Positions 52,639-62,350 are shown, counted from the first letter of the stretch. The stretch is 64,000 nucleotides of DNA from Bacteroidota bacterium (GCA_023392125.1 JAEVZS010000033.1:144223-208222), one strand, 5' to 3'. Notes: generated by a model not told the origin, from the sequence alone. Numbers and translations are program-made.

Positions 52639-53238
52639 CTATTTGCTGCCTTTCATATACTTCCTGCGAATAAAGAAAAAAAGTACCAGAGCAGCGATCA
52701 ACATAATACCAATAAATATATAGTGATCATACGAGCGAAATACCCCACCTATCTTTTGCAACGTTGAGTAAAAAAACTTACCGAGTAATATATATATGAT
52801 ACTCAGAAAGAAATTGGCGATCAGGTCAATAATGACAAAGCGCTTTACCGCGATTCCGGTGATCCCGGCTATTAATGGTGCAATCATACGTGCTTCCGGA
52901 AGCATAAGAAGAATAAAAATTGTTTTAATGGTATCAGAGTCAATATCGGTTTCAACCTTTTTACGCCATGATTTATTAAATTTTGATATCAGGACTTGGG
53001 TAATCTTACTGCCGGATCGTGACAGATAAAATAGAATCATATCGGAAATTGTAATTCCGGCAGCTGATGCCGCTATACTAAGAAATATATTAATGTCGAT
53101 ATGAGTTGAAATATAGCCAATGCTTATAAGGGCAATTTCCTGAGGGATAGGAAAAATTAATTGAACTAATGCAAACCAGATAAATATACCTAAGTATGAA
53201 TATTCCTGAATTAGTTTAAGCAATTCATGATCTTTCAT
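52639..53238 (-). CDS. DedA/VTT family membrane protein
   Basis: 199 aa from the ATG at 53238 (MKDHELLKLIQEYSYLGIF). It has the VTT/SNARE-associated domain: LVQLIFPIPQEIALISIGYIS, then GITISDMILFYLSRSGSK, and the basic-acidic reentrant segment FILLMLPEARMIAPLIAGITGIAVKRFVIIDLIANFF. Such proteins act as lipid flippases or scramblases, for example of undecaprenyl phosphate, or in drug tolerance. The G-R-P pattern is changed to PEAR. Single gene. Confidence 0.88.
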   Translation of the reverse strand: MKDHELLKLIQEYSYLGIFIWFALVQLIFPIPQEIALISIGYISTHIDINIFLSIAASAAGITISDMILFYLSRSGSKITQVLISKFNKSWRKKVETDIDSDTIKTIFILLMLPEARMIAPLIAGITGIAVKRFVIIDLIANFFLSIIYILLGKFFYSTLQKIGGVFRSYDHYIFIGIMLIAALVLFFFIRRKYMKGSK

Positions 53239-53282
53239 TGATTTGGCCAGGGATAGAGAGTTTCGTAACAATTAATAGAGGA

Positions 53283-53309
53283 AGGAGACTGCTTTTGAAG
53301 CAGTCTCCT
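53283..53309 (-). terminator. Hairpin after the small lipoprotein gene
   Basis: A 12-bp perfect stem AGGAGACTGCTT/AAGCAGTCTCCT with a 3-nt loop, 30 bp past the stop of the lipoprotein gene. The T tract is poor, so termination is probable only. Confidence 0.65.
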
Positions 53310-53339
53310 GATATTGTGATCAGCCAGTATAAGACTATA

Positions 53340-53528
53340 CTATTGGCTGATTTCTGTTTCAGTCATCGAAGTATCAGTTGTTTCTATTACCTCTTCGGTT
53401 TCTCTTCCTCCGTATCCGGAACTGGTAGTGTCTTCCATTGTAGAGGCACTTTCTTTTTTCTTAGGCTCCTCACAGGAGATAAGTGCAAAAAGAGTTCCGG
53501 CGGTTATAATTCCAATAATCTTTTTCAT
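53340..53528 (-). CDS. Small acidic lipoprotein
   Basis: 62 aa. Signal peptide MKKIIGIITAGTLFALISC with the lipobox ending at the Cys, then a short disordered tail rich in Glu, Thr and Ser (KKKESASTMEDTTSS, ETEEVIETTDTSMTETE). It resembles in layout the lipoprotein at 50040 but lacks its exact repeat. No function is known to me. It is followed by a strong hairpin. Confidence 0.7.
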   Translation of the reverse strand: MKKIIGIITAGTLFALISCEEPKKKESASTMEDTTSSGYGGRETEEVIETTDTSMTETEISQ

Positions 53529-53725
53529 ACTATAAACTTTACAACCTTATCTGAAGAACTCTCACTTGTGCCATTTTGTTAGTGAGAATGATTTTTACAT
53601 TAGTATAATATGCTGATTTATATTGTATTTTATGCTTGTTAAGAATTGCAGCGATATTCTTTCGGTTGCGAAGCCAGAGCATAAAATCATTTATAAATAT
53701 GGCTTTCGTGATGTCGATATTTTCT

Positions 53726-53733
53726 TATTTTTG
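53726..53733 (+). promoter_or_regulatory. -7 element of the GNAT gene, possibly leaderless
   Basis: TATTTTTG fits TAnnTTTG and ends seven bases before the ATG at 53740, so transcription would start at or next to the start codon. The -33 element is poor (TTTCG about 19 bp upstream). Confidence 0.45.
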
Positions 53734-53739
53734 TTCACG

Positions 53740-54900
53740 ATGAAAGTAATAGAGGTTAGTGATGCCGGGACCAGAAAAGAATTTCTGGAATTACCGGTGC
53801 GTCTGTATAAAAACGAAAAATCCTGGATCAGACCCCTTGATAAGGATATAGAGGGTGTTTTTGATTCTAAAGTAAATAAATTCTTCCGTCATGGAGAAGC
53901 TGCCAGATGGCTACTGGTCAATGATCAGGAGGAAACAATTGGCCGCGTGGCCGCGTTTGTCAATAAAAAAACGGCTAATACCACTGAATATGTGAATGGG
54001 GGTATGGGCTTCTTTGAATGCATCGATGACAGGAAAGCCGCTTTTATGCTTTTTGACACGTGCAAAGACTGGCTGATGGCCCGAGGGATGGAAGCCATGG
54101 ACGGGCCTGTAAATTTTGGAGAACGGAACAACTGGTGGGGGCTTCTGGTGGATGGATTTTCCGAGCCGAATTACTGTATGCCCTACAATTTTGCCTATTA
54201 CAGAGATTTTTTTGAAGAATATGGCTTCGGGCTTTATTTTGAACAGTATACCTACCACAGGAAGGTTGAAGATCCTTTGCCACCATCGTATCAGGAAAAA
54301 GCTGACCGGATTAATCGGGATCCGAGTTACACATTTGAGCATATAAAGAAATCGAAACTTGAAAAATACGGTGAAGATTTCAGATATATATATAATAAAG
54401 CCTGGGTCAAGCATGCGGGAGTCAGAGAAATGTCAAAAGCTCAGGCTATGGCCAATATGAATCAACTGAAACCGGTACTGGATGAAGAATTAGTATGGTT
54501 TGCCTATTACAACAATGAGCCGGTTGCCTTTTTTATTATGATTCCGGAATTAAATCAGATATTTAAAAACCTGAATGGTAAACTTGATTGGTGGGGAAAG
54601 ATAAAATTTATGTATTATAAGCTTACCGGGGCCTGTAAGAAAATGTTCGGCGTCGCCTTTGGAGTGATTCCGGAATTTCAGGGTAGAGGTATGGAAGGGG
54701 CGATTGTGATGGCCGCTGCCAGGAAGATACAGCCTTCCGGTCGCTATACAGACTTTGAGATGAACTGGATAGGGAGTTTTAATCCCAAAATGATCAAAAT
54801 TTGTGAATCAGTAGGGGCAAAAGTGGTTAAAACACATTATACCTATCGTTACATATTTGATCGGTCCAAACCGTTCTTTAAGGCCAAAATTATTGAGTAA
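53740..54900 (+). CDS. GNAT-fold acetyltransferase-like protein
   Basis: 386 aa from the ATG at 53740; the ATG/TTG options upstream lie in non-coding sequence. The N-terminus KVIEVSDAGTRKEFLELPVRLYKNEKSWIRPLDKDIEGVFD and the motif GRVAAFVNKKTA match a large GNAT-like family common in Bacteroidota. The C-terminal GNAT half shows GVAFGVIPEFQGRGMEGAIVMAAA, the acetyl-CoA binding pattern. The substrate is unknown. It begins a short gap (22 bp) before the PfkB kinase gene, so they may be co-transcribed. Confidence 0.8.
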   Translation: MKVIEVSDAGTRKEFLELPVRLYKNEKSWIRPLDKDIEGVFDSKVNKFFRHGEAARWLLVNDQEETIGRVAAFVNKKTANTTEYVNGGMGFFECIDDRKAAFMLFDTCKDWLMARGMEAMDGPVNFGERNNWWGLLVDGFSEPNYCMPYNFAYYRDFFEEYGFGLYFEQYTYHRKVEDPLPPSYQEKADRINRDPSYTFEHIKKSKLEKYGEDFRYIYNKAWVKHAGVREMSKAQAMANMNQLKPVLDEELVWFAYYNNEPVAFFIMIPELNQIFKNLNGKLDWWGKIKFMYYKLTGACKKMFGVAFGVIPEFQGRGMEGAIVMAAARKIQPSGRYTDFEMNWIGSFNPKMIKICESVGAKVVKTHYTYRYIFDRSKPFFKAKIIE

Positions 54901-54922
54901 ATAAAATCTTAAACTATAAAAA

Positions 54923-55846
54923 ATGAGCTTATTGGTTGTTGGTTCCGTAGCGTTTGACGCCTTAGAGACACCTTTTGGTAAAACAGATAAAATTATCGGA
55001 GGTAGCGCTACTTATTTTTCACTGGCATCTTCATTCCTGGCTAAAAAAGTAAATCTGGTTGCAGTTGTTGGAGGAGATTTCCCGAAAGAAAGTATTTCCA
55101 TGTTGCAGAAACATGGTATCAATACAGAGGGGCTTCAGATTAAGGAGAAGGAAAAAAGCTTTTTCTGGTCCGGAAGATATCACAATGATATGAACACCAG
55201 AGATACACTCATTACTGAACTAAATGTACTGGCTGATTTTGACCCGATAATACCGGATTCATATCAGGACTGTAAATACCTGATGCTTGGGAATCTGGCT
55301 CCTGCTGTACAGGCTACGGTAATAAAACGTCTTAAAAAAAGACCTAAGTTAATCGCAATGGATACCATGAACTTCTGGATGGATGTAGCCTGGGAAGAGC
55401 TTATGCAGACAATTGCAATGGTAGACGTGATCTGTCTCAATGATGAGGAAGCCCGCCAGCTTACCAAAGAATATTCACTGGTAAAAGCAGCAAAGAAAAT
55501 TATCTCAATGGGGCCGAAGTTCGTAGTTATTAAGAAAGGCGAGCACGGAGCATTACTTTTCAATGAAGAGCATGTTTTTTATGCTCCGGCTTTACCTCTT
55601 GATGAGGTCTATGATCCGACCGGTGCAGGAGATACATTTGCAGGAGGATTTGTAGGCTATCTTGCGAGTACAGATGATATTTCATTTGACAATATGAAAA
55701 GGGCCATAATATATGGATCCGCGCTTGCGTCTTTCTGTGTTGAAAAATTTGGACCGGAGCGTTTGGAAGATCTTACCCATGACGAGCTTGAGTCAAGAAT
55801 AATGCAATTTGTAGAACTTGTACAATTTGAGATCAGCCTTCGTTAA
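54923..55846 (+). CDS. PfkB family carbohydrate kinase
   Basis: 307 aa. The N-terminal PfkB signature region is GSVAFDALETPFG...GGSATYFSLASSFLAKKVNLVAVVGGDFP, and the catalytic site is DPTGAGDTFAGGFVGYL, with the base Asp in GAGD. The middle contains VIKKGEHGALLF for nucleotide binding. It phosphorylates a sugar or nucleoside; ribokinase, adenosine kinase and others share the fold. The end overlaps the frame of the DUF4403 gene. Confidence 0.9.
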   Translation: MSLLVVGSVAFDALETPFGKTDKIIGGSATYFSLASSFLAKKVNLVAVVGGDFPKESISMLQKHGINTEGLQIKEKEKSFFWSGRYHNDMNTRDTLITELNVLADFDPIIPDSYQDCKYLMLGNLAPAVQATVIKRLKKRPKLIAMDTMNFWMDVAWEELMQTIAMVDVICLNDEEARQLTKEYSLVKAAKKIISMGPKFVVIKKGEHGALLFNEEHVFYAPALPLDEVYDPTGAGDTFAGGFVGYLASTDDISFDNMKRAIIYGSALASFCVEKFGPERLEDLTHDELESRIMQFVELVQFEISLR

Positions 55847-57269
55847 AAAGTGTTCTTATTATAACCAGACAGTTATATGCTTCATTGGCACTGTCTGGTT
55901 CCTTTTTGCTTCCTCAGTATTACTGTTGACTGGATGTAAGACAATTACTCCGGAGCCCCCCAAAGAATTAATTGAGGACGTTGCGATTCCAAATGAGCTA
56001 TCCGAGCTGATTATCCCCATCGAAATTCCCGTAAAGACCCTTGCTGCAGAGGCAAACAGATATTTTTCGGGCTTGTTGTATGAAGACAACAACATGCATG
56101 ATGATAACCTGGCGCTTAAGATTTGGAAAAAAGATCCTATTACAATATCTGCATCCGGTAATTATATTACATATAGCATTCCTCTGAAAATATGGTTAAA
56201 AACCATGCTAAAACTGGAAAGTATCGGGCTGGATCTGGGCACAGCCGGAGAAACGGAGATGGCACTTGTTCTTAATTTTCGGTCAAGGGTTAATATTGAT
56301 GAGAATTGGCATTTGAATGTCCATACAACACCCAATGGTTTTACCTGGCTTGAGAAACCTTCCTTGAATGTAAAAGGTTTTTCATTGCCTGTAACCATGG
56401 TAGCCGATAAAATCATTAAAACTCAGATGAGTTCTTTTGCCTCCATGATTGATGAACAGATGATGCCGTTTCTGGATATTAAGGATCTCGTTAGCGCTCT
56501 TTGGGGCAAGATACAAGAGCCGGTTCATGTATCTGATGAGCCTTCCGTGTGGTTATGTGTTCAGCCGGTATCTGTTTCGGTCTCTCCCTTAAAGGGTAAC
56601 AATGACAAAATCAGTACTTTGGTGGGTATTCGCTGTAAAGCTGCAACACGCTTTGGAACAAAGCCTGTGATAAAGCTGAGTTCTTTGCCGAAACTGGAGT
56701 TAAACAGTTACAAAGGGAGTTATTTCAATGTCTCCGTATTATCGGGAATATCGTATGAATATGCTACTGAGATGGCTATGAAAGAACTACAGGGAAAGGA
56801 ATTTACTTTTGGAAAGAAAGGTAATAAGAAACTGATAATTAATAACGTGTCTGTATATCCTGGTGGTCACCGTTTAATCGTAAAAGTGGATGTTTCCGGT
56901 TCCTTGAGAGGGACGGTTTTCCTTTCAGGGGAACCATTTTATGATCCTGAGACAGAACGTTTGTTTCTGAATGATTTTGACTTTGACCTTGATACAAAAA
57001 GTAAATTGCTTAAATCAGCTGACTGGCTTGCCCACGGTGCATTTGCAAGAAAAATTGCTCCTTATTTTGAATACGATCTTGGTCCCAAGCTGATAGAAAG
57101 CCGTAAGGCAGTCAGAGAAGCTATTGAAAACCGGCAAATATATGAAAAGATAACTCTTAAAGGCAGACTTGATAATCTTCAGCCCACAAGCATCTTTTTA
57201 TCACGCAACTCCATCAATGCGATTATTACAGGCCATGGAAAGATGGGTGTTACCATTGATGAATTTTAG
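55818..57269 (+). CDS. DUF4403 family lipoprotein
   Basis: 483 codons open from a TTG at 55818. The lipobox LLLTGC occurs in FLFASSVLLLTGCKTI, so the signal peptide is present, but no ATG exists in frame before it; only TTG starts (55818 and 55827) inside the pfkB end. The mature protein holds two related domains (IPIEIPVKTLAAEANRYFSG..., VSVSPLKGNNDKISTLVGIRCKA) as in DUF4403, with the repeated PVHV/GRLDN strands typical of lipid-binding TULIP-like folds. The likely place is the outer membrane. The stop overlaps the convergent M61 gene by 4 bp. Confidence 0.8.
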   Translation: MYNLRSAFVKKCSYYNQTVICFIGTVWFLFASSVLLLTGCKTITPEPPKELIEDVAIPNELSELIIPIEIPVKTLAAEANRYFSGLLYEDNNMHDDNLALKIWKKDPITISASGNYITYSIPLKIWLKTMLKLESIGLDLGTAGETEMALVLNFRSRVNIDENWHLNVHTTPNGFTWLEKPSLNVKGFSLPVTMVADKIIKTQMSSFASMIDEQMMPFLDIKDLVSALWGKIQEPVHVSDEPSVWLCVQPVSVSVSPLKGNNDKISTLVGIRCKAATRFGTKPVIKLSSLPKLELNSYKGSYFNVSVLSGISYEYATEMAMKELQGKEFTFGKKGNKKLIINNVSVYPGGHRLIVKVDVSGSLRGTVFLSGEPFYDPETERLFLNDFDFDLDTKSKLLKSADWLAHGAFARKIAPYFEYDLGPKLIESRKAVREAIENRQIYEKITLKGRLDNLQPTSIFLSRNSINAIITGHGKMGVTIDEF

Positions 57270-58984
57270 AAATCCTGGTGCAGCCAACTCTTGAAAGCTG
57301 CTTTTTGATTGCTGTCAGCATCTTCCTTCTTTTGAATTGAGTAGACAGGAAAGTATTCATGATTGTCAGGTCTGAGCATATAGGTATGTTCGATACAATT
57401 TCGTTGTATGACAAGACAAATTTCATTACTGGTTGCCTGTGTCAGTTCAGTTAAATTGCTTGTATTCAGCGGGAGTTGATTGATCTGTACTATTTCATCA
57501 CCCGGACTTAAAGCCTGATCAGCCGGTGAGTTTGGAATAATGAGATCAATGAGTGTTTTTTCCCCCTGTGTTTTTACACGCAAGCCATAATACCGTTCAA
57601 GTAGGTTGTTTGAGGGCTGTTTATCTAATTCGCAGCCTATATCATTTAACAGATCATTTAACTCTTCTTCTTCATCGGAGGTGCCATTAATGTACCGATC
57701 ATATATGTGCTGTGCATTGAAACCGGTGACTCTCCCAATTATATCAAAGATATCAGAGGATGTATATCCCCGGTTCTTTTTCCCAAACTCAATCCATAGT
57801 AATTGCATTACATTATCAAGACTATTCCTACCCTGACTATGTCTGCGAATCCATAAGTCAATAAACAATGCCATGACAGCTCCTTTTACATATATGGAGA
57901 CCTTTCGGTGCGGAGTGCCGGCAATATATCCATCTACCCAGAGGTCTGCAGAAGATTCTGTCAGTGAGCGGTTAAATCGCCCGAAGTTTTCAAAATGTCT
58001 TTTTAATAAGATTGCCAGTTCGTTAAAATAATCGGTAGAAGAAAAGACCCCGGAGCGGGCAAGCATGAGATCGCCATAGTAAGTGGTAAAACCTTCTGCC
58101 ACATACCCAGTCTCAAAGTAGTTTTCCTGGGAGAAATCGTAAGGAAGAAGCTCAGCTGGTCTGATTTTGCATACATTCCAGGCGTGAAAAAGCTCGTGTG
58201 AGCTTATCCCGAGCAGATTGTCATAAAAACCTTTTTCTTCAAACTGCAGATCTGGTCCTAAAGTAATTACAGTAGAGTTAGCATGCTCAACTCCATGATA
58301 ATGCGGATAGGGTAAAATAAACAGAAGAAAATGATAATCTTTTTCCGGAAAATCACCCATTAGCTCAAGCTGGGCTTCAGTAAATCTTTTGAAGTCGGAC
58401 AAGAGCCTTGACCAGTCCGGAGTAATTCTCCCGTACAGCCAGATAGTAAAAACAGTATCTTTTAGCGTATAGCTCTTTGACTGGATTTGTGGCGCTGCTA
58501 TTAAGGGGCTGTCTGCCAGTCTGTAAAAATTCTCAGCCTGGAGTATTCTTTCTCTGATGGGATGTCCGCAGGCAATTGTATAGTGAGAGGGAATATCCAA
58601 TATGACTCTGCTTTTATTATTTATTTGCTTATCAGTATATAATAGACAATTAATGAAGTTGATGTAAATCAGGTCCTCGTCTAAATATGAGCCGCCTGCA
58701 TCCATTTGGCGGGCATAATAATTATATTCGACGACAATACAAGATGCATCAGAGCAAGATATGCGCCATCGGTCTTTTTTTATTTTCTGGAAGGGAAGAA
58801 TATTGCCTTTATGATCCATCACTCTGAACTTCTGGATATTTCTGGCATAATTGGCCATTTCATATCGCCCGGGTCTCCAGGCTGGCAGCTGGAGTTCAAG
58901 ATAAGCGGCATTTTCTGTATCCACAGACAACTGAATAGAGAGATAACCTCTGGAAGCATTGGAACAGGATATGATATATTCCAT
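57266..58984 (-). CDS. M61 family glycyl aminopeptidase with a PDZ domain
   Basis: 572 aa. The zinc site is HELFHAWNVCKIRP (HExxH), with the third ligand Glu in FETGYVAEGFTTYYGDLML, the known M61 layout. The N-terminal half is the beta-rich domain (LQLPAWRPGRYEMANYARNI). The C-terminal region is a PDZ domain (GLRVKTQGEKTLIDLIIPNSPADQALSPGDEIVQIN). Neither signal peptide nor lipobox is seen, so it may be cytosolic. It cleaves glycine or alanine from peptide N-termini. Confidence 0.93.
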   Translation of the reverse strand: MEYIISCSNASRGYLSIQLSVDTENAAYLELQLPAWRPGRYEMANYARNIQKFRVMDHKGNILPFQKIKKDRWRISCSDASCIVVEYNYYARQMDAGGSYLDEDLIYINFINCLLYTDKQINNKSRVILDIPSHYTIACGHPIRERILQAENFYRLADSPLIAAPQIQSKSYTLKDTVFTIWLYGRITPDWSRLLSDFKRFTEAQLELMGDFPEKDYHFLLFILPYPHYHGVEHANSTVITLGPDLQFEEKGFYDNLLGISSHELFHAWNVCKIRPAELLPYDFSQENYFETGYVAEGFTTYYGDLMLARSGVFSSTDYFNELAILLKRHFENFGRFNRSLTESSADLWVDGYIAGTPHRKVSIYVKGAVMALFIDLWIRRHSQGRNSLDNVMQLLWIEFGKKNRGYTSSDIFDIIGRVTGFNAQHIYDRYINGTSDEEEELNDLLNDIGCELDKQPSNNLLERYYGLRVKTQGEKTLIDLIIPNSPADQALSPGDEIVQINQLPLNTSNLTELTQATSNEICLVIQRNCIEHTYMLRPDNHEYFPVYSIQKKEDADSNQKAAFKSWLHQDF

Positions 58985-59102
58985 GAAAATATCTTTTACA
59001 TAATTAAGCCTGAATCTAATAATTTTGAGGATTCAAATACAGACTTCGTAAAATTATATGGGTGTTAACGAATCTTTTCATGAAAAATATCCTTTAAGTA
59101 TA

Positions 59103-59133
59103 TTGTTAATGTTGAAAAGTAGTTATAAATTTG
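59103..59133 (+). promoter_or_regulatory. rpmH: Promoter of rpmH-rnpA
   Basis: TTG at 59103-59105 and TAAATTTG at 59126-59133 are spaced by 20 bp and match the phylum consensus TTG-N19-23-TAnnTTTG well. The rpmH start is about 90 bp downstream, as for many ribosomal protein genes with long leaders. Confidence 0.75.
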
Positions 59134-59224
59134 CATCCCTATTTAGAATTTAAGCATTAACATAGTCATGAACTGACAGATGCTGTAAGGTGATTGGCTT
59201 AGAAACTTTAAAAATTATTGTGAA

Positions 59225-59383
59225 ATGAAAAGAACGTTTCAACCTTCTCAGAGAAAAAGAAGAAATAAGCACGGATTCAGACAAAGAATGGCTACTGCAA
59301 ACGGAAGAAGAGTATTGGCATCCAGAAGATCTAAAGGAAGAAAGAAGCTTACAGTTTCTGACGAAAAAAGACATAAAGCATAA
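59225..59383 (+). CDS. rpmH: 50S ribosomal protein L34
   Basis: 52 aa: MKRTFQPSQRKRRNKHGFR at the start and a very basic composition throughout, the signature of bL34. The gene is too short for a standard ORF scan but is unmistakable. The next gene is rnpA, as in most bacteria. Its usual place is next to dnaA and the origin, but no dnaA is in this window. Confidence 0.97.
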   Translation: MKRTFQPSQRKRRNKHGFRQRMATANGRRVLASRRSKGRKKLTVSDEKRHKA

Positions 59384-59410
59384 TTTTTGTTACTCTGTCC
59401 TTTGACCATA

Positions 59411-59824
59411 ATGGAAAAGGCAGATTTGTCATCAGGAAAATCTTTACGCTTCACATTCTCTAAAAATGAGAGATTGTGTTCCAAAAAGCATATAGAAGAG
59501 CTTTACAAAAAGGGCTCTTCTACTTTTTTATATCCATTCCGCATCGTTTATCTCACACAGTCTTCATCGGAATTAAGCGGACCCTTCCCTAAAATTCTTA
59601 TTTCCGTGCCAAAGCGGTTATTTAAAAAAGCAGTTGACAGAAACAAGCTAAAGCGTCAGATCAGGGAAGCATACAGAAAAAACAGGCACGATTTTTTTAA
59701 TGAATCAGAACAGGGGCAAATTCCTGTTTTTTTGTCAATTGTGTATGTTGGAAAAGAGAAATTGCCTTACATACAATTAGAGAGAAAACTTATTTCAATA
59801 TTGTTGCGTTTTAAAAAAACCTGA
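59411..59824 (+). CDS. rnpA: Ribonuclease P protein component
   Basis: 137 aa from the ATG at 59411, 27 bp after rpmH; the TTG at 59387 is less likely. The RNR motif is KKAVDRNKLKRQIREAYR, which is the signature of the P protein, with FSKNERLCSKKHIEELYKKG at the N-terminus. It binds RNase P RNA for tRNA 5' maturation. The following gene begins after a 27-bp gap. Confidence 0.93.
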   Translation: MEKADLSSGKSLRFTFSKNERLCSKKHIEELYKKGSSTFLYPFRIVYLTQSSSELSGPFPKILISVPKRLFKKAVDRNKLKRQIREAYRKNRHDFFNESEQGQIPVFLSIVYVGKEKLPYIQLERKLISILLRFKKT

Positions 59825-59851
59825 CTAATTTAAGTCCATCCTAAAGTTCCT

Positions 59852-61510
59852 ATGAAAAAAAATATGAAAAGAATATTCGCAACGGGCGGTATCGTCGTTG
59901 CTGCAGTGGGTATTTTTGCATTTGAACAGCCCAGTCAGCGCTATTTCGATATTGCGAAGAACCTGGATATTTTTGCTACACTCTTCAAAGAAGTCAATAC
60001 CTATTACGTAGATGAGGTTAATCCAAACAAGCTGATTAAGGTAGGTATTGATGCCATGCTTGAATCTTTGGATCCATATACCAATTATATACCGGAAGAT
60101 GAAATCGAAGACTTCAGAACAATGACCACGGGTCAGTATGGGGGTATTGGTGCTGTGATTGGTCGCCGGCATGAAGCTCCGGTGATTCTGATGCCATACG
60201 AAGGCTGGCCGGCGGAAAAAGCCGGACTTAAGATAGGCGATCAGATTCTGGAAATTGACGGTGTGAATGTCGTTGATAAATCAACTTCGGAAATCAGCAA
60301 GTTGCTGAAAGGTCAATATAATACGAAAGTAAAAGTAACGGTTAAGCGCTATGGTATTGAAAAACCAATTGTTGCTGAACTTACTCGTGAAAAAATAAAA
60401 ATAGATGCAGTACCATATTATGGTATGATCAATTCCAAAACAGGCTATATGCAGCTGTCAGACTTTACTTCCGGGGCATCAAAGGAAGTAAAAAAGGCCC
60501 TGAGTATATTAAAAGATAAGGGTGCAGAAGGAATTATTTTCGATTTACGTGATAACCCGGGAGGGTTGCTGAGTGAAGCAATTAATATATCAAACCTGTT
60601 TATTCCGAAACAGAGTCCAGTGGTGAGCACAAAGGGGAAAGTAGAAGAATGGAATAAAACCTATTCGGCGCTTAATGCTCCTTTTGATACCGAAACTCCG
60701 ATTGTGATATTAACCAGCGATCGCAGTGCATCTGCCTCCGAGATTGTAGCCGGAGTACTCCAGGATTATGACCGGGGGGTGGTAGTAGGAGAGCGTAGCT
60801 ATGGTAAAGGTCTTGTACAGGCGACCAGACCGCTTTCCTATAATAGTCAGGTAAAAATTACCACTGCCAAGTATTATACTCCGAGTGGCAGATGTATTCA
60901 GGCCATTGATTATAGTCAGCGTTCTGATGACGGTTCTGTTAAGAAGATCCCGGATTCTCTGAGAACAGCTTTTAAGACTAAAAATGGCCGTAAGGTTTAT
61001 GATGGTGGAGGGATCAGTCCGGATGTAAAAATTGATGATCCGAAACTGGCACCTATTACCATGAGTCTTATTCAGAAAGGTCTATTATTCGACTATGCCA
61101 ATGAATACGTCTTCCGACACAAAACGATTGGTTCGGCAAAGGAGTTTAAGCTGTCTGAAGATGCTTATGTGCATTTTACCCAATGGCTTGAAGACAAAGA
61201 TTATGACTATATAACGAAAGTGGAGAGCTCTATTGAAGATCTGATTTCAAATTCCAAATCCGAAAAGTACTTTGATGCGATTAAGAATCAGATTGAAGAT
61301 CTTAAAGAAAAGATGAGTCATAATAAGGAAAGAGATCTTATTACTTTCAAGGATGAGATAAAGGAATATCTCGAAGAGGAGATCGCTTCAAGATACTATT
61401 TCCAAAAAGGAAAAATTGAAGCCTCTTTTGATAATGACGAGGATATTCAGGCTGCATTGAAAATCCTGAACAATAAAGAAGAGTATAAAAATATACTGTC
61501 CGGGAAGTAA
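59852..61510 (+). CDS. S41 family C-terminal processing peptidase
   Basis: 552 aa. It starts with a signal anchor (MKRIFATGGIVVAAVGIFAF), then the PDZ domain (GGIGAVIGRRHEAPVILMPYEGWPAEKAGLKIGDQILEIDG) and the tail protease domain with YMQLSDFTSGASKEVKKAL, IFDLRDNPGGLLSEAI and the catalytic TSDRSASASEIVAGVLQDY, and the Lys in GERSYGKGLVQ. The C-terminal 150 residues are helical and charged. CtpA-like proteases cut periplasmic or outer-membrane proteins. It follows rnpA closely. Confidence 0.95.
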   Translation: MKKNMKRIFATGGIVVAAVGIFAFEQPSQRYFDIAKNLDIFATLFKEVNTYYVDEVNPNKLIKVGIDAMLESLDPYTNYIPEDEIEDFRTMTTGQYGGIGAVIGRRHEAPVILMPYEGWPAEKAGLKIGDQILEIDGVNVVDKSTSEISKLLKGQYNTKVKVTVKRYGIEKPIVAELTREKIKIDAVPYYGMINSKTGYMQLSDFTSGASKEVKKALSILKDKGAEGIIFDLRDNPGGLLSEAINISNLFIPKQSPVVSTKGKVEEWNKTYSALNAPFDTETPIVILTSDRSASASEIVAGVLQDYDRGVVVGERSYGKGLVQATRPLSYNSQVKITTAKYYTPSGRCIQAIDYSQRSDDGSVKKIPDSLRTAFKTKNGRKVYDGGGISPDVKIDDPKLAPITMSLIQKGLLFDYANEYVFRHKTIGSAKEFKLSEDAYVHFTQWLEDKDYDYITKVESSIEDLISNSKSEKYFDAIKNQIEDLKEKMSHNKERDLITFKDEIKEYLEEEIASRYYFQKGKIEASFDNDEDIQAALKILNNKEEYKNILSGK

Positions 61511-61528
61511 CTTTAAAAATATCCGTTT

Positions 61529-62350
61529 ATGGAATCGTTTTTTTACCTGTTTGTAGCAGGTATACTTGGTGGTTTTATATCCGGATTGGTTGGGATCGGC
61601 GGGGGAGTCGTATATGTTTTTGTCATTCCGCTTGCATTGAAGTATATTGGGGTTCCGCTTGTTGAGATACCCCAGTATACTATTGCTAATTCTATTTTCG
61701 CGATCTTCTTTTCAAGTCTTGTTTCCAATCTCCTGCATATCAGAGCCCATAATTTTTATTTTAAAGAAGTTCTTATTATTGGCTTGATGGGAATCGTTTT
61801 TTCACTTGCCCTGCTCAGATTTTTTGTCAATACTCCCTACTATTCGATTTATACTTTCAATATTATACTTATTGTATTAATGATTTATATGCTCATTAGT
61901 ACATTGGTTTCAGCGAAAAAAGTTTATCTGACCCCTTTGGAAGCTCTTAAACGCTGGAAGCTGGCAGGTGTGGGAGCAGCTGGAGGTGCTATCTCCGCTT
62001 TATCCGGATTGGGCGGTGGTGTCGTTATAATTCCATTGTTGAATTCAATGATGCGCGTGGATATAAAAAAAGCGAGTTCAATTTCATTAGGAGTAATTAC
62101 GATAATCTCGTTTTTTATGACACTTTTCAATTTGTTTGCAGAACCAAGGGTGATATTTCGTTATGATTACGCTATAGGCTATATTGTTGCACCTGTCTCT
62201 ATTGCACTTGTACTGGGAGGTTTTATCGGGTCTCCTCTTGGGGTCAGAGTTTCTGAACGAATACCTTCTTCAAATATTAGCTATATTTATGCGATTTTCC
62301 TTTCCATCGTGATTACGAAAAAGGTATACGAACTAATTCAATTTATCTGA
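61529..62350 (+). CDS. TauE/SafE family sulfite or organic-anion exporter
   Basis: 273 aa with about eight helices. Two inverted halves each begin with GxxxGxxxGxGGG-type motifs (GGFISGLVGIGGGVVYVFVIPLAL and AAGGAISALSGLGGGVVIIPLLNSM), the TauE/SafE signature. The family exports sulfite, sulfoacetate or similar anions. It is 18 bp after the protease stop, and its stop overlaps the tsaB start (TGATG). Confidence 0.9.
   Translation: MESFFYLFVAGILGGFISGLVGIGGGVVYVFVIPLALKYIGVPLVEIPQYTIANSIFAIFFSSLVSNLLHIRAHNFYFKEVLIIGLMGIVFSLALLRFFVNTPYYSIYTFNIILIVLMIYMLISTLVSAKKVYLTPLEALKRWKLAGVGAAGGAISALSGLGGGVVIIPLLNSMMRVDIKKASSISLGVITIISFFMTLFNLFAEPRVIFRYDYAIGYIVAPVSIALVLGGFIGSPLGVRVSERIPSSNISYIYAIFLSIVITKKVYELIQFI

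Noticed and set aside
58706..59068. 120-codon plus-strand frame at the start of the M61 gene
   Set aside because: Antisense to the conserved N-terminal domain of the M61 peptidase; no promoter and no family.
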